A stretch of DNA of 64,000 nt, from assembly GCA_021029095.1 (NCBI GenBank), contig JAJOHG010000007.1, positions 806,001-870,000 on the forward strand. Reading direction: 5' to 3'. This DNA is from Phellopilus nigrolimitatus. Its lineage: Eukaryota > Basidiomycota > Agaricomycetes > Hymenochaetales > Hymenochaetaceae. Both the position numbers and the translations under genes were made by a program. Positions 33,116 to 45,951 of this stretch are shown here, one piece after another. Each line of letters starts with the position of its first letter. The stretch's first letter is position 1. The notes under the pieces were generated by a model. It was given only the letters and a program-made list of their open reading frames with translations. It ran no database searches and had not been told where the DNA came from.

Positions 33116-35000
33116 TCAGGCACGTTGCCGCTCGCCGCAGAGTCGCACGACCTGGTCCTCACACGCGCGATACGAATCAACCAATCCCTCGTAGACCTTC
33201 GTCACTTCCGCGCGCGGGGTTGCAACAAGCCGCATCTTTTCCTCGATGCCCACCTTGAACTCGTCGAAGGCGCCCACCCCACTCCGCCGCGCACGCCACC
33301 ACGCGAACAGCGCAAGCACCGCACCGCCTAAACCCGCAGCCTCTTTCGTCTCTGCGACATACGTCGGCAACCCAAATACGTCCGCAGCGAGCTGGCGGAC
33401 CGTCTCGTTCGCGGACGTGCCGCCGGTGAGGACAAGCCGCCCGAGAGGCGGCGCGCCAGGCGGGAGCACTGCCGCTGCGCGCGCCTTCACTGAGAGGAGC
33501 TGTGACTCGAGGATTGCCCGCGGGTGGGCGGCATCGGGGAGCGATGCGGCGGGCTGTGTGTTTTCGAAGAAGAAGCTGCCGTGCACCCCGTCCGGGATGA
33601 TTTCGACGAGCGGGAAGTAGAGCCCTGTGAGCCCGCCGTTTCCCGGCGGAGTCGCCTCAACGCACGCATTGAACGCAGGCCAGGAGCCCTCGGCGTGCGT
33701 GTCGCGCACCTGCTCGCGCGCGAGCGCACCATTCTTGTAGCAGAGCATCGCGAGTGCGGCGTCCTCGTGCGCGGGGTGCGCGAGGAGGTGCGAAGTCGTG
33801 AAGCAACGCGGTGGGAGCTTGGAGGGCGGGATGTCGAGCAGGAAGGTCGTGGATGTGCCGAGCGAGAGGATCGCGTCGCCGAGCGTGGAGAGCGCTGCCA
33901 TCGTTGCAGAATTGTCTCCCGTGAACGGAGCAATGGAACACTCTACATACGACGATTAGGGAAGGCTTACAGCATGAGAAGCGTGGATCGTACTTGCCTG
34001 GGCTGAATCCCCACCTCTTCACCCACCAATCTGATATTCTTCCGATGAAGGTGCCACCATGAACGGGTTCTGGACCCAATTTTGAGCGAAGTTCAGGTCC
34101 GCCGCAGATGTCAAGGAGCCGATCGTCCCATTTGTGGGTAAACTACGTTCATCAGGTTCATCCCACTCGCGTCAGAGACCTCAATAGGGGCCACCTCTCC
34201 CAGGAACAGCGACGGGATAAAGGAGGATATAAGAGATATGCGGGCGGTTGCCGCATAGGCTTTAGAGTTTGTCTTGCGGATCTAGCCGGGTCGAAAGAAA
34301 AATTAGAGCTGCTGCTGTGTATCGCACAAAGGACGGGAAAAAAAAAACGTAGACCTACCTTCGCAATCTGTGGGCCGGTGAAACGTTCGTAGGCACGGCT
34401 TCCAGACAGGTTGGCCAATGCCTGCTTCCCACCGACGGCTTTGTCGAGTTCTCTGCATTCTTGTGTCGTCGACGAGTCCTGCCAAATAGGCGATTGTGCA
34501 ATCGAGAAAGCACCCGGAGCAAGTTGCTCCGTGAGCGTTTTCTCAGAGTCGAGTGAAGAGAGCAGAGTCTCAGCATCGCGCGACCAGTAGACTGAGCCGT
34601 GTTGCTAAACACTGAATTAGTTGCGAAGATGGTATGTAAAGGTGGCTTTATCCACTTGGCCAGCTCCGGAAACCGCAGCGATGCTGTGGATGTCAACGTT
34701 TTCGTTTTTCATTCTCTTGAGTAGGAGGTCCATGGCGGTCACCCAGAGCGCGACAGGCGTGGTGACCTCGCCTGCCTGAGCGCCCTGGATCGCGCCACAT
34801 TGCGTGCCGTATTGTGGGAGGTCTCTGTCGAATATGACCGCCGTCTCATGAACAACATACCCTTTCTCTGAGACGACAATAGCCTTGAGCTGTTGCGTCG
34901 AGAGGTCGAGGCCTAGAAAAAGTGGTGACAAGCTTTTACCGTTGACGCGGGGTTCGCTTGAGTGTTCATCGCAGGTTGGAACGTGATTAGATGAGGTCAT
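33116..35000 (-). CDS. XYL3: D-xylulose kinase (FGGY family), with one apparent +1 shift
   Basis: It phosphorylates D-xylulose to xylulose 5-phosphate, joining xylose and arabinose use to the pentose phosphate pathway. From the ATG at 35000: [17 protein letters not shown] (phosphate-binding motif), [45 protein letters not shown], then [79 protein letters not shown] and [21 protein letters not shown]. This is the full FGGY order of fungal xylulokinases. One intron (33997-33953, 45 nt) has a GC donor (GCAAGT). Between GMNLMNV and [14 protein letters not shown] the frame shifts by +1 in an AAA run (34140-34142), with an extra T on the coding strand. No intron can explain it. The gene is otherwise intact. 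Confidence 0.9.
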
Positions 35001-36079
35001 TGCTGAGTGAGGTATGGCACTTCAGAACACGGAGGGCGTCCGTGAGTGTCATTAGAGTGTTATAAAAGCCTCGAACACCCGTTCAATCCGTTCCTTTGGG
35101 TTCCTGCTCCCCGTAATTGAGACCGAGTAGGCGGAAAGGGCGGGCCACGCATCCGCAAGTATTATAAATGGCAAATTAAAATGGAGATTTTTTGTTCACA
35201 CGGAACCATGCACCGAAACCCGAAAAAGGCTCACGGACGGAACATGATCGACAGATACCGACGATGAGAAAAGTCTGAGAGATGATAGACGAGGTCGAGA
35301 GCAGCGACAGATAAGGAGCAAGCTGTAGACCAACGAGTATGAGATATAGCGGCACGAAATAGCAAGACAAGTTGAGCAAGATTGAGCGTCGATCGAGCGC
35401 ACTCCTAGTCGTCTGAGTCCGTCGGCAGAGAGCTCATGATAAGTACTTCACCTCCTGCACATCGTCGCAAGCTGCTCTGGAATCGCCAGACAATCAAAAC
35501 GAGTTAGGATGGAGAGAAAGTGGTTAGGTTCTACCGGAGAAGAATTGACGAGATGGAGAACTGCCGACGGGGCGCTGGACCGACGATTCCCCGAAGAGCC
35601 GAAGGCATGTCGTCGACCGATAATACGTTAACTTCGTTTACGTGGCTCGGTTCATGCAGGAGCTCCAGAGTCCGCTCAACATTTCGGTCCTGCAAGTCGT
35701 TCGCTTGGAAGACTCCGAGATGGTCCGATCGCAAGAGGTCGGGTCGATTTACGCTTCAAGTGTCAATAATGATCCAACGTAAAGATTCGGACCACAAATT
35801 GCAGGTCCTCATCCACATAGGTCCTTGCGTCCGATGAGGTACATGAGTAGTTGTATCCCCACCAAATTTGCACGATACAGATCAGTTAGCATGTTCAAGT
35901 TAACGACAGGAGTAACTGTATGCGGCCGCTGCTACATTTAGCAGTCGTGAGAAGATATTACCCGAAGTAAGTTTTTGGGGAATACATTAGACACGCTGGG
36001 GAGGGAGAAACGCGTCCGCCATCTTTATATTTTCATCCTTCCTCCCTCCTTGTCGCCGTTGACGCTGCTGTCGGTAAAC
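35001..36079. promoter_or_regulatory. Divergent promoter region, xylulokinase (-) and ACC1 (+)
   Basis: This 1.1-kb region separates two divergent metabolic genes. The 50 nt before the ACC1 ATG are pyrimidine-rich (CATCCTTCCTCCCTCCTTG at 36033-36051), as is usual near fungal transcription starts. I see no coding sequence. Confidence 0.5.
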
Positions 36080-39000
36080 ATGGCGTCGTATGACCATGCA
36101 AAAGTTTTGCAATTCATCGGTACGCGCGAAGCTCGTGTCTGACGAGCTCGTCGCGCTTACTTTGATTTTCGACCTGGTGCAGGTGGCAATTCTCTGGACA
36201 AAGCTCCGGCAGGCCAGATCGCTGACTTCGTCAAGTCTAATGGTGGACATACAGTGATCACAAAGGTGTGTTTGGTTATTTGTACTATCACATCTGAACT
36301 TTCGCTATATGTTTTTTCTTCGTAGGTCCTGATCGCCAACAATGGTGAGCTTTAGGACAAATCTGTGAAGCACAAATTATTAACTGAGAGTTAGGTATTG
36401 CTGCTGTGAAGGAGATCCGTTCCATTCGTCAATGGAGCTACGAGACTTTCGGCACAGAGCGTGCGATCGAATTCACCGTCATGGCCACCCCGGAGGACCT
36501 CAAGGTCAATGCCGAGTACATTCGTATGGCAGATCGCTACGTCGAAGTGCCAGGCGGCACGAATAACAATAACTACGCAAACTGTCGATCTCATCCTTGA
36601 CATCGCTGAGCGTGCTGGTGTACACGCCGTCTGGGCTGGCTGGGGCCACGCCTCCGAGAACCCGCGCCTCCCCGAGAGCCTCGCCGCGAGCAAGAGTAAG
36701 ATCGTGTTCATTGGTCCTCCCGGGAGCGCGATGCGCAGCCTTGGCGACAAGATCTCTTCTACCATCGTTGCCCAGAGTGCCGAGGTCCCGACCATGCCCT
36801 GGTCCGGGTCCGGCATCTCCGAGACCTGTCTGTCTGAGCAGGGCTTCGTGACCGTCCCGGACAGCGCGTACAAGGACGCGTGCGTATTTTCTGTCGAGGA
36901 GGGTCTTACAAGGGCAGAGTCGATTGGATGGCCTGTAATGATCAAGGCCAGCGAGGGTGGCGGAGGCAAAGGCATCCGGAAAGTTGAGAGCGCCATAGAC
37001 TTTAAAAATGCGTTCTCAGCGGTCGCCGGCGAGGTCCCAGGTGAATTGATGGCTTGTATGTCCGCTCTGACTACACTAACATTTCGTAAGGCTCGCCGAT
37101 CTTCATAATGAAGCTGGCGGGACAGGCGCGTCACCTCGAAGTCCAGCTTCTCGCGGACCAGTACGGGAATGCGATATCGCTGTTTGGACGCGACTGTTCA
37201 GTACAGCGGCGGCACCAGAAGATTATCGAGGAGGCACCTGTGACGATTGCGAAGCAGCCTACATTCGAAGAGATGGAACGCGCCGCTGTGCGTCTGGCGA
37301 AGCTCGTCGGCTACGTCAGCGCGGGTACGGTCGAGTACCTGTACAGCCATAGCGACGACACCTTCTACTTCCTCGAGCTCAACCCGCGTCTACAAGTCGA
37401 GCACCCCACTACCGAGATGGTCTCAGGCGTCAACCTGCCCGCCGCGCAGCTGCAGGTCGCGATGGGCATCCCGTTGCACCGCATTCGCGACATCCGCACA
37501 TTATACGGCGTGGCGCCGCACGCCAGCTCCGAGATCGATTTCGACATGGTCGACCCGCAAGCGGACTCCGCACAGCGGCGGCCCCGGCCCAAGGGGCACG
37601 TCGTCGCTGTACGCATCACCGCAGAGAACCCCGACGCGGGGTTCAAGCCGTCGTCCGGCGCGCTGCAGGAGCTCAACTTCCGCTCGAACACGAACGTGTG
37701 GGGCTACTTCAGCGTCGGCACGGCCGGCGGGCTGCATGAGTTCGCGGACAGTCAGTTCGGGCACATTTTTGCGTACGGCGCGGACCGCGGCGAGAGCCGC
37801 AAGAACATGGTTGTCGCGCTTAAGGAGCTGAGCATCCGCGGCGACTTCCGCACGACGGTTGAGTACCTCATCAAGCTGCTCGAGACGCGCGCATTCGAGG
37901 ACAACACGATCACGACCGGTTGGCTCGACACGTTGATCAGTAACAAGCTGACCGCCGAACGCCCGGACATCGTACTTGCGGTCATCTGTGGTGCGGTGAC
38001 GAAGGCCCACCTCGCGTCAGAGGCGTGCTGGGCCGAATATCGCCGTATCCTTGACAAGGGCCAGGTCCCCGCGAAGGACGTGCTCAAAACGGTTTTCTCC
38101 GTCGACTTCATCTACGAGGGCAGCCGCTATCTCTTCACTGCGACGCGTTCTTCGGTCACGACGTGGACGCTGTACATCAACGGTGGCCGCACAGTGGTGG
38201 GCGCGCGCCCTCTCGCTGACGGCGGTCTTCTTGTTTTATTGGACGGCAAGAGTCACTCGATTTACTGGCGAGAGGAGGTCGGCGCCATCCGCCTCATGGT
38301 CGATGCGAAGACGTGTCTGATCGAGCAGGAGAACGACCCGACGCAGCTGCGCAGCCCGAGTCCTGGAAAGCTGATCAGGTTCTTGGTCGACAGCGGTGAC
38401 CATATCAAAGCGGGCGAAGCTTACGCCGAGATCGAGGTATGTTTTATCTAATTAACAATTTCTAGCCCCTTTTATCGATGTGGTTCGGTTTCAGGTCATG
38501 AAAATGTACATGCCTCTTATCGCGGGTGAAGATGGTGTCCCTCAGTTTGTCAAGCAGCCCGGCGTGTCTCTCGAGCCCGGCGACATCCTCGGTATCTTGA
38601 CGCTCGACGATCCCGCCCGCGTCAAACACGCGAAGCCCTTTGATGGCCTCCTCCCTTTCTTAGGCGTGCCCAGCGTCATGGGCAATAAGCCGCACCAGCG
38701 CCTCGCCTTCTGCCTCGACATTCTCTACAACATACTCGATGGATACGACAACCAAGCAATCATGACGGCCACGCTCAAGGATCTCATTGCCGTCTTGCAC
38801 GACCCGGAGCTGCCCTTCTGCGAGACGTCCGCGATCCTCTCCACGCTCTCGGGGCGCATGCCAGCGACACTCGAGGAGAGCATCCGCGCCGCGCTGGACA
38901 CCGCGCGCACAAAGGCGGGCGTGCACGAGTTCCCCGCGAACCGCATCAAGAAAATGCTTGAAAACTACGTCGCGACCAGCGTGCGTGTGCAGGACCGCAC

Positions 39001-42000
39001 GATCGTGCGCGCACAGGTCGCCTCGTTGTTCGACGTGATGGAGCGCTACCGCAACGGGCTGAAGCAGCACGAGGTCGACACGCTCGCGAACCTGCTCGGC
39101 CGATACGAAGAGACTGAAAAGCTGTTCGGCGGCAGCATCGAGGTGCGCGTGCTCAAGTTGCGCGAGCAGTACAAGGACGACTTAGACAAGGTCGCCGCGC
39201 TCGTGTTGAGCCACATGAAGGCGCAGAGCAAAAGCAGGCTGGTCTTCGCCATATTGGACGAGGTGAAACACAGCGGCTCAAACCTCTCGAACCCGGACAG
39301 CAAGCTGCACAAGGTTCTGCAAGGCCTAGCTGCCCTCGAGGCAAAGTGAGCATTGCTTTTGTTTCTGTCTTTCGAATGTCTCGTCCAAGCTTACTGAATA
39401 ATGTCCAGATCCTCAACCGCCGTGTCGTTGAAGGCTCGAGAAGTGCTGATCACCGGTCAGATGCCCTCGTATGAAGAGCGTGTGGTTCAGATGGAGTCTG
39501 TCCTTAGGCAATCTGTTACAACGAGCTACTATGGCGAGCAGGGTTACGATCACAGGTGCTTGATTTTTTTCTTCTCGATTCACCGTCTGTCGCCTTTACT
39601 GATTCTGATTTTGACACAGGAACCCCCATCCTGAGGTTCTGAAAGAGCTCACTGACTCGCGGCACTCTGTCTTCGACGTTCTGGCTACGTTCTTCAGCCA
39701 CGAGGACCCGTGGATCGCACTTGGTGCGTCGTGTGTTCCGTATTGATGATTTCTTTTCTTTCAATATGCTGACGCTTCCGTGTAGCCGCCTTGGAGGTTT
39801 ATGTCCGTCGAGCGTACAAGGCATACACTCTGCTGTCTGTCGATTACGAAGAGGGTGATGGCCTGGACGACGGTGACGCTCCTCACGCTGTTACCTGGCG
39901 CTTTAAGCTCGGCCAATCGTATGCGCCCCCTACGACACCTACTTTGTGAGTCATGGGCTTAAGTCTTGCCTTAAAGTATAACTGATTGAGCTCCAGGTCC
40001 AGGTCAAATCAACGACAAGGTTCCGTCAGCGATCTCACCTACATGATCAATCGTTCGCATATCCAGCCGGAACGCACGGGCGTCCTTGCCTCATTCATTA
40101 ATTTTCCTACTCTTGAAAAAGGCTTCAACAAAGTTGCCGCCCTTCTGCCAGCCTTCAACGCCGCGGAGTTTTCACGTCGCTACGGCGGCGACAGCCAGCC
40201 CCCGAACGTTTTGAACATCGCGCTGCGTATCTTTGACAAGGCAGACGATATGTCGGAAAGCACGTGGTCGGAAAAGCTCATCAAGCTGGTCAACGACCGG
40301 CGCGACGTCCTCATTCAGCATGGAGTGCGGCGGTTGTCGATCATGATCTGCAGGAAGGGCGAGTATCCTTTATTCTATACGCTTCGCGAAATGAATGAGG
40401 GGGTGTGGGCCGAAGAACAAGCCATTCGAAACATCGAACCGGCGCTTGCATACCAGCTCGAGTTGAGCCGGCTGAAGAACTACAGTCTTACGCCAGTCTT
40501 CGTCGAGAACAAATCGATCCACATCTACCATGGCGTCGCACACGAGAACCAGCTCGACAACCGCTTTTTCGTACGCGCGCTCGTGCGCCCGGGCCGTATC
40601 AAGGGCAACATCAACACCGCGGAGTACTTGATTTCCGAGACCGACCGCCTGGTCACGTCGATCCTGGACGCACTGGAGGTCGTCAGTGCGAAGTACCGCA
40701 ACGCAGACTTGCAACCATATCTCAATGAACTTCATCTACAACCTGGGAGTCACGTTCGAGGAGGTCCTCCGTGCGGTTGCGGGCTTCATCGAGCGCCATG
40801 GCAAGCGCCTCTGGCGACTGCATGTGACTGGCTCCGAGATCCGTATCGCACTCGAGGACGACGAAGGCAATGTCACTCCAATCCGCTGTGTCATCGAGAA
40901 TGTTTCCGGCTTTATCGTGAACTTCAGCTCTTATCAAGAGATTACGACAGACAAGGGCACGGTCATACTCAAGTCTATCGGCGAAAAGGGTCCCCTGCAC
41001 CTCCAGCCCGTCGATCAGCCATATCCTACGAAGGAGTCGCTCCAGCCGAAGCGTTACCAGGCACACAAAGTCGGAACGACATACGTCTATGACTTCCCGG
41101 GTCTTTTCTCCAAGGCCCTGCAGAACATATGGGTCAAGTCCCGTACTTTCAGCCCTCCTTTACTAGTCGTGCCGAAAGTGTTTCTGGAATCCAAAGAACT
41201 CGTTCTGGACGAACACGATCAGCTTGTGGAGGTTGAGCGCGCGCCCGGAAACAACACGTGCGGAATGGTGGGATGGGTGTTCACGATGCGCACGCCGGAG
41301 TGCCCTGGTGGGCGCCGCGTCGTTGTAATTGCGAATGACATCACGTATAAGATCGGCTCTTTCGGACCTCTAGAGGACCAATATTTCTACCTCGCTACCC
41401 AGTACGCTCGTGAGCATGGACTCCCGCGCATCTACTTGTCAGCAAATTCTGGCGCTCGCATCGGTCTCGCCGAGGAGGTCATGAACCTCTTCTCGTGCGC
41501 GTGGAATGTCCCGGAACACCCTGAGAAGGGCATCAAGTATCTCTATCTTACGCATGAGAATGTACTCAAGCTTCAAAGCAAGGGCGAAAGGTCGGTGATT
41601 ACAACCGAGATTGAGGAGGACGGCGAGCGCAGGCACAAGATTACGGACATTATCGGACTCCAGGATGGTCTGGGCGTCGAGTGCTTGCGCGGCTCTGGGC
41701 TCATCGCGGGTGAAACCTCGCGTGCGTACGACGACATTTTTACAATTACTCTGGTCACTGCGCGCTCCGTCGGTATTGGCGCCTATCTTGTCCGCCTCGG
41801 TCAGAGAGCCGTGCAAGTCGAGGGGCAGCCGATTATCCTCACTGGTGCTCCGGCGCTGAACAAGGTCCTTGGGCGAGAAGTCTACACGTCCAACTTGCAG
41901 CTTGGTGGAACTCAGATTATGCATAAAAACGGTGTCTCACATCTAACCGCTGGAAGCGATCTCGAAGGCGCGACGGATATCCTACAGTGGTTGTCGTACA

Positions 42001-43327
42001 TCCCGGGAGTCAAGGGTGGGATTCCGCCTATCATGCAATCTGGAGACTCATGGGATCGCGACATTGACTACACGCCTCCTAAAGGACCATATGACCCGCG
42101 CTGGTTTATCGAGGGCAAGACGGACGAAACCACCCAAGAGTGGCTTGGCGGCTTCTTCGATCATGGTTCGTTCCAAGAGACCCTGAGTGGCTGGGCACAG
42201 ACGGTGGTCATTGGTCGCGCCAGGCTCGGAGGCTTGCCTATGGGTGTGATTGCGGTGGAGACGCGCACTATCGAGCGCGTCGTACCCTGCAGATCCCGCA
42301 AACCCGTCATCCTTTGAGCAGCGCATCATGGAAGCCGGCCAGGTCTGGTACCCTAATTCCGCGTATAAGACCGCCCAGGCGATCTTCGATTTTAATCGGG
42401 AGGGCCTGCCGCTCATGATCTTCGCCAACTGGCGCGGGTTCTCTGGGGGGCAACAGGACATGTACGATGAAGTGCTCAAACAGGGCGCGAAGATTGTCGA
42501 CGGCCTGTCGAGTTACCGCCAACCTGTGTTTGTGTACATCATGCCGAATGGAGAGCTGCGTGGTGGCGCCTGGGTGGTGCTTGACCCGTCGATCAACTCG
42601 GAACAGATGGAGATGTACGCAGACGTCGAGTCTAGGGCGGGCGTACTGGAGCCGGAAGGTATAGTCGAGATCAAGATGCGCAAAGAAAAGATCTTGCGCC
42701 TCATGGAGCGCCTCGATGAGACATACGCATCACTGAAGAGGGATAGCTCTGATGCCTCAAAGACCGTCAAGGAGCGCGCCGAGGCTTCTGAGCAGCTGTC
42801 CAAACGCGAGACGTTGCTGCAACCCACGTACAAGCAGATTGCTCTCCTTTATGCCGACTTGCATGAGTAAGTGATAAGTTTCCTTCCTTGCGGCCTCACA
42901 GATCATTGCTGAATTGTTTCACAGCCGCACAGGTCGCATGGAAGCTAAAGGTTGCGCGAAAGCATGCGTCTGGAAAGATGCTCGCCGTCGTTTCTACTGG
43001 TCCCTGCGTGCCCGGTTGGCACGCTCGAGACTGCTCACGCAGCTCGCCGAGGCTCACCCCGAGTCGACGTCCGAGTACCGATCCCAAGTCCTCACGCAAC
43101 TGGCACCTCTCGATGGTACCGACATGCGTGAGACTGCTGAGACGCTGGAGAAGCTTGATATCAGCTCGACACTCTCGCAACTGCGCAGCGACCGCGTCGT
43201 GCAGTCCTTGCTCGACGCGTCCGAGGTGGACCGCAAGGCGACGCTCCACGGGATTCTCCAGCTCGTGGGAAACTTGTCAGACGAGGAGAAGGGGGCCGTG
43301 CTAGCAGCTATACAGAGCTCTGGCTAA
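36080..43327 (+). CDS. ACC1: Cytosolic acetyl-CoA carboxylase, with three apparent +1 shifts
   Basis: It makes malonyl-CoA, the committed step of fatty acid synthesis. About 2,200 residues: a biotin carboxylase domain (36400-38100; [32 protein letters not shown]), a biotin carrier domain with VMKMYMPL (biotinyl-Lys codon 38501-38503, right after an intron), the large central region (38510-41100), and the carboxyltransferase domain (41100-43000; [55 protein letters not shown]). The first ATG (36080, [13 protein letters not shown]) is followed by several small introns. Three one-base insertions break the frame inside conserved protein: after NNNNYAN (36583), after KYRNAD (40709-40710) and after ERVVP (42285-42288). 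Each time the homology continues without a gap one frame later. The cell needs this enzyme, so these are probably sequence errors. The last exons end at AAIQSSG. Confidence 0.93.
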
Positions 43328-44024
43328 CTGGCTCCTTCCTCCATTTGTTTTCTACTTTTTTGTTTTTGTTTGTTTTTTCCTTTTTGACTATACTTGCATA
43401 TACCTAACTCTTTTTGTCTACTCTGCAAAATCCTCGCCCATCATAGCATTGTTGTTGTTTTCTCTTTCCTTAATTATGTGTTCATGGACGATGCGAATAC
43501 CTCATAGAATTTCACGTAGGCTTGGTGTTTTTGTACGACTCGGAATACTACACATTAAGACCCAAATAAATTGCGGTGTGGCGAGAGCCAATCAAATTGG
43601 AGCGGAGTTGACGCGCGCCCTTCGGAGTTTACGGAGTTTTAAAGTCCGCTCCTGCATTCGGGGCGCGTCGCATTTAGCTTGGTTCTTGAGCTTCCACTCC
43701 TATAACGACGCCGAGCGTCGACAGCGGCCGTTGACAACGCACCGTTCGAGGCACTTAGAGGTGAGTGTTTAGAATGGAATGTATCGTCGACTAGCATCTC
43801 TTGTTCATCGTGTGTATCGCCCGCAGGTGTCGACGGTTCCTTGTTGACGCTGGAAGTCGAACAACGATCGGCTTCAGGAAGCTCTAGTAGGTTTTTTTAG
43901 ATAAACAGAACTAATTTCCTTCATAAAGTACTACCCTTTTCCAGATCAGAAGAGGGCGAGCAGTTCAAGACTCGTCCGAGACGAAAGCCACACTCGTTTT
44001 CTGTAGACTCGGTTAAGAAAAACA
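43328..44024. promoter_or_regulatory. Intergenic region, ACC1 3' end and zinc-finger gene promoter
   Basis: T-rich tracts at 43345-43385 fit the ACC1 3' end. GAGCCAATCAAATTGG (43587-43602) contains CCAAT and its inverse and may bind the HAP/NF-Y complex. GTGAGT at 43761 and pyrimidine-AG sites near 43827 and 43945 suggest introns in the 5' UTR of the next gene. Confidence 0.45.
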
Positions 44025-44897
44025 ATGCTCGGCGTCATCTATTCTGCCACTTCCGATTTTTCGGTCTTCTCTTACCCTCGCTCTCCGGGGGTGTCTGTAG
44101 TCTGCCACGAAATTCACGGCACGCCCATCGAAGAACGCTACTGCACTAAGCAGCACCTTCACCGCTACGACGATGACGAATGGGAGGAGCTTCTCGCACG
44201 TGAGGTCCAGCTCTTCGATGAGTCTGAGCCCGACGTGCTTTCTACTCCTGAAGACCATGCTGGCTATTCTGACGAGAAGAAGGAAGAAAAGAAAGAGGAG
44301 GGACATCTCGAAGTGGACCTGGCCGCGCCCCCACCGACGCCTATCTCTGGTTCCTCGACGCCATCCCTCACTAGCGGAGGAGATGGCACAGTAGATAACT
44401 CGCACTCCTCGAGTGATGACTCTGGCGAAGACTCGGAGTTTGAGGACGGGAATAATGGGAAGATAAAGGCATCCATCACCGTAACGTCTAAATCCAGAGC
44501 TTCTAACAGTCGCAAACGGAAACGCGGAAAGGCTAACACCATGTCGCATAGTCCACACAAGCGTCTCTGCCGTACCTCTTCTTCTACCTCCGTCTGTACA
44601 CTCTCCTCGATCACGTCAGCTAGTAGCCTCTCGTCCAGCTCGTCCTTGCTTCTAAGCTTTCCGTACATGCCAGACCCCGAGAACCCGTGGAAGTGCCCAC
44701 ATTGTCCTTGGGTGCAACATACTCAACGTCTCCCGGATTTCCTTCGGCACCAGAGATCTCACTTCGTATCTCAATCAGACTGGCCTTGTCCGAACACTAA
44801 GTGCGGGAAGGGATTCGCTAGAAAGGACTCGCTGAAGAGGCATCTCGACAATAGAAGCACGGGTTGTAGGCGGCCACCAGGCTACATGGTCTGCTAG
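44025..44897 (+). CDS. C2H2 zinc-finger protein, probable transcription factor
   Basis: This single exon encodes 290 residues. The N-terminal 90 residues are mixed, followed by an acidic Lys/Glu stretch (DEKKEEKKEEGHLE), Ser/Asp-rich segments, a basic patch likely to act as a nuclear signal (SRKRKRGKANTM) and a Ser-rich linker. The last 70 residues hold two Cys/His clusters: WKCPHCPWVQHTQRLPDFLRHQRSH (C-x2-C, then H-x3-H) and WPCPNTKCGKGFARKDSLKRHL (C-x4-C, then a single His with distal Cys in STGC). The second matches a C2H2 finger with a DNA-contact helix RKDSLKRH. Fungal proteins with a C-terminal finger pair of this kind are generally regulators. The targets cannot be inferred. The acidic and Ser-rich regions could be activation domains. 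Confidence 0.75.
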   Translation: MLGVIYSATSDFSVFSYPRSPGVSVVCHEIHGTPIEERYCTKQHLHRYDDDEWEELLAREVQLFDESEPDVLSTPEDHAGYSDEKKEEKKEEGHLEVDLAAPPPTPISGSSTPSLTSGGDGTVDNSHSSSDDSGEDSEFEDGNNGKIKASITVTSKSRASNSRKRKRGKANTMSHSPHKRLCRTSSSTSVCTLSSITSASSLSSSSSLLLSFPYMPDPENPWKCPHCPWVQHTQRLPDFLRHQRSHFVSQSDWPCPNTKCGKGFARKDSLKRHLDNRSTGCRRPPGYMVC

Positions 44898-45951
44898 GAT
44901 TTCTGTATTAGCTCGTGGGTCGACTCTCCTTCAAAGGACAAAAGGAACTGGACGATAAAATTGCCCTTCGGATCTTGCGGAAGCATTCTCTCATTGCCTT
45001 CCTTCTGCACCACTTCTACTCGAGGATTTTCTTATCGAAAAAAAGTATCAACTTATACGGAATACCCTATTCTACTATCGCCTTGTAATCTTTCGTCACT
45101 CGTCTCGCACCGATCATCCCAAGGATCATTTCTATATTTCTGCCGGAAGCACTGTACCCATATCATTGCCATTTCATTTTCCGACATTCGCATTGACATT
45201 CGCGTCCTTATTCGACTTCGACGACTTCGACGCAGCCCCGGCTCATAGATCCTCAGCGTGCTCGATGCACGCTGTAATGTTACACTACAGTTCTAATACT
45301 CCGGATGTATTCTTTGCCTTCCCTGTTGTACACTGCGATACCGTTACGGACTTCTCTCGATGTGATACCAGCTTGTTGTACTTGTTACCGTAACTCCACT
45401 TTGCATTTGTAATAAAGCATGCACCAGCAAGATGATTATCGTCTATCCCCAGTACATACCACCTCGATCCTCCATATGGGTGATGTCGGGTCCGGGCTGG
45501 AGTGATGACAATCGCTCATGTCTTCTATGAGTCCAAGCCTGGACTTGATAATAGACGGATGTTTCGTGAGTACGCAATTGTAGCCATTGACATCTCATCG
45601 GATGCCATCCGAGACAAAGCAGATAGCTGACTAGATGCTAAGTAGGATTGAAATAAAGATAAAAAATGAAAGCTCGGAAGAAGATGAAAAAAAAGGAAAT
45701 CACGTATAATTTATAAGAATATGTACATTAGGACGACCATGCAGAGGATGTCTTGCTTTCATCGTAGTACTTGTTCTCTTTTTTATAACTCTTTTTATAA
45801 AATCTATTTGAAATGTTGTGACCGGATGTCCCCGATGCGGCATGCCGGTGCCACGCGGGAAAATAAGAAGTCGTCAATCGACTGTCGATACGGTCCCCAA
45901 AATTGTTACTTAAACGTGTCCGTTCACTTACTCCCAACCACCACCATCGTC
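44898..45951. other. Intergenic region between zinc-finger and Ser-rich genes
   Basis: It should hold the 3' UTR of the zinc-finger gene (AATAAAG at 45411) and the promoter of the next gene. An open frame continues upstream of 45952 to 45721, but its composition is unlike the Ser-rich protein. No other gene is seen. Confidence 0.45.

Noticed and set aside
36583..42288. Programmed +1 frameshifting in ACC1
   Set aside because: Kept only as a remote option: two of the three sites do not allow re-pairing of the P-site tRNA, no stop or rare codon follows, and sequence error is simpler.
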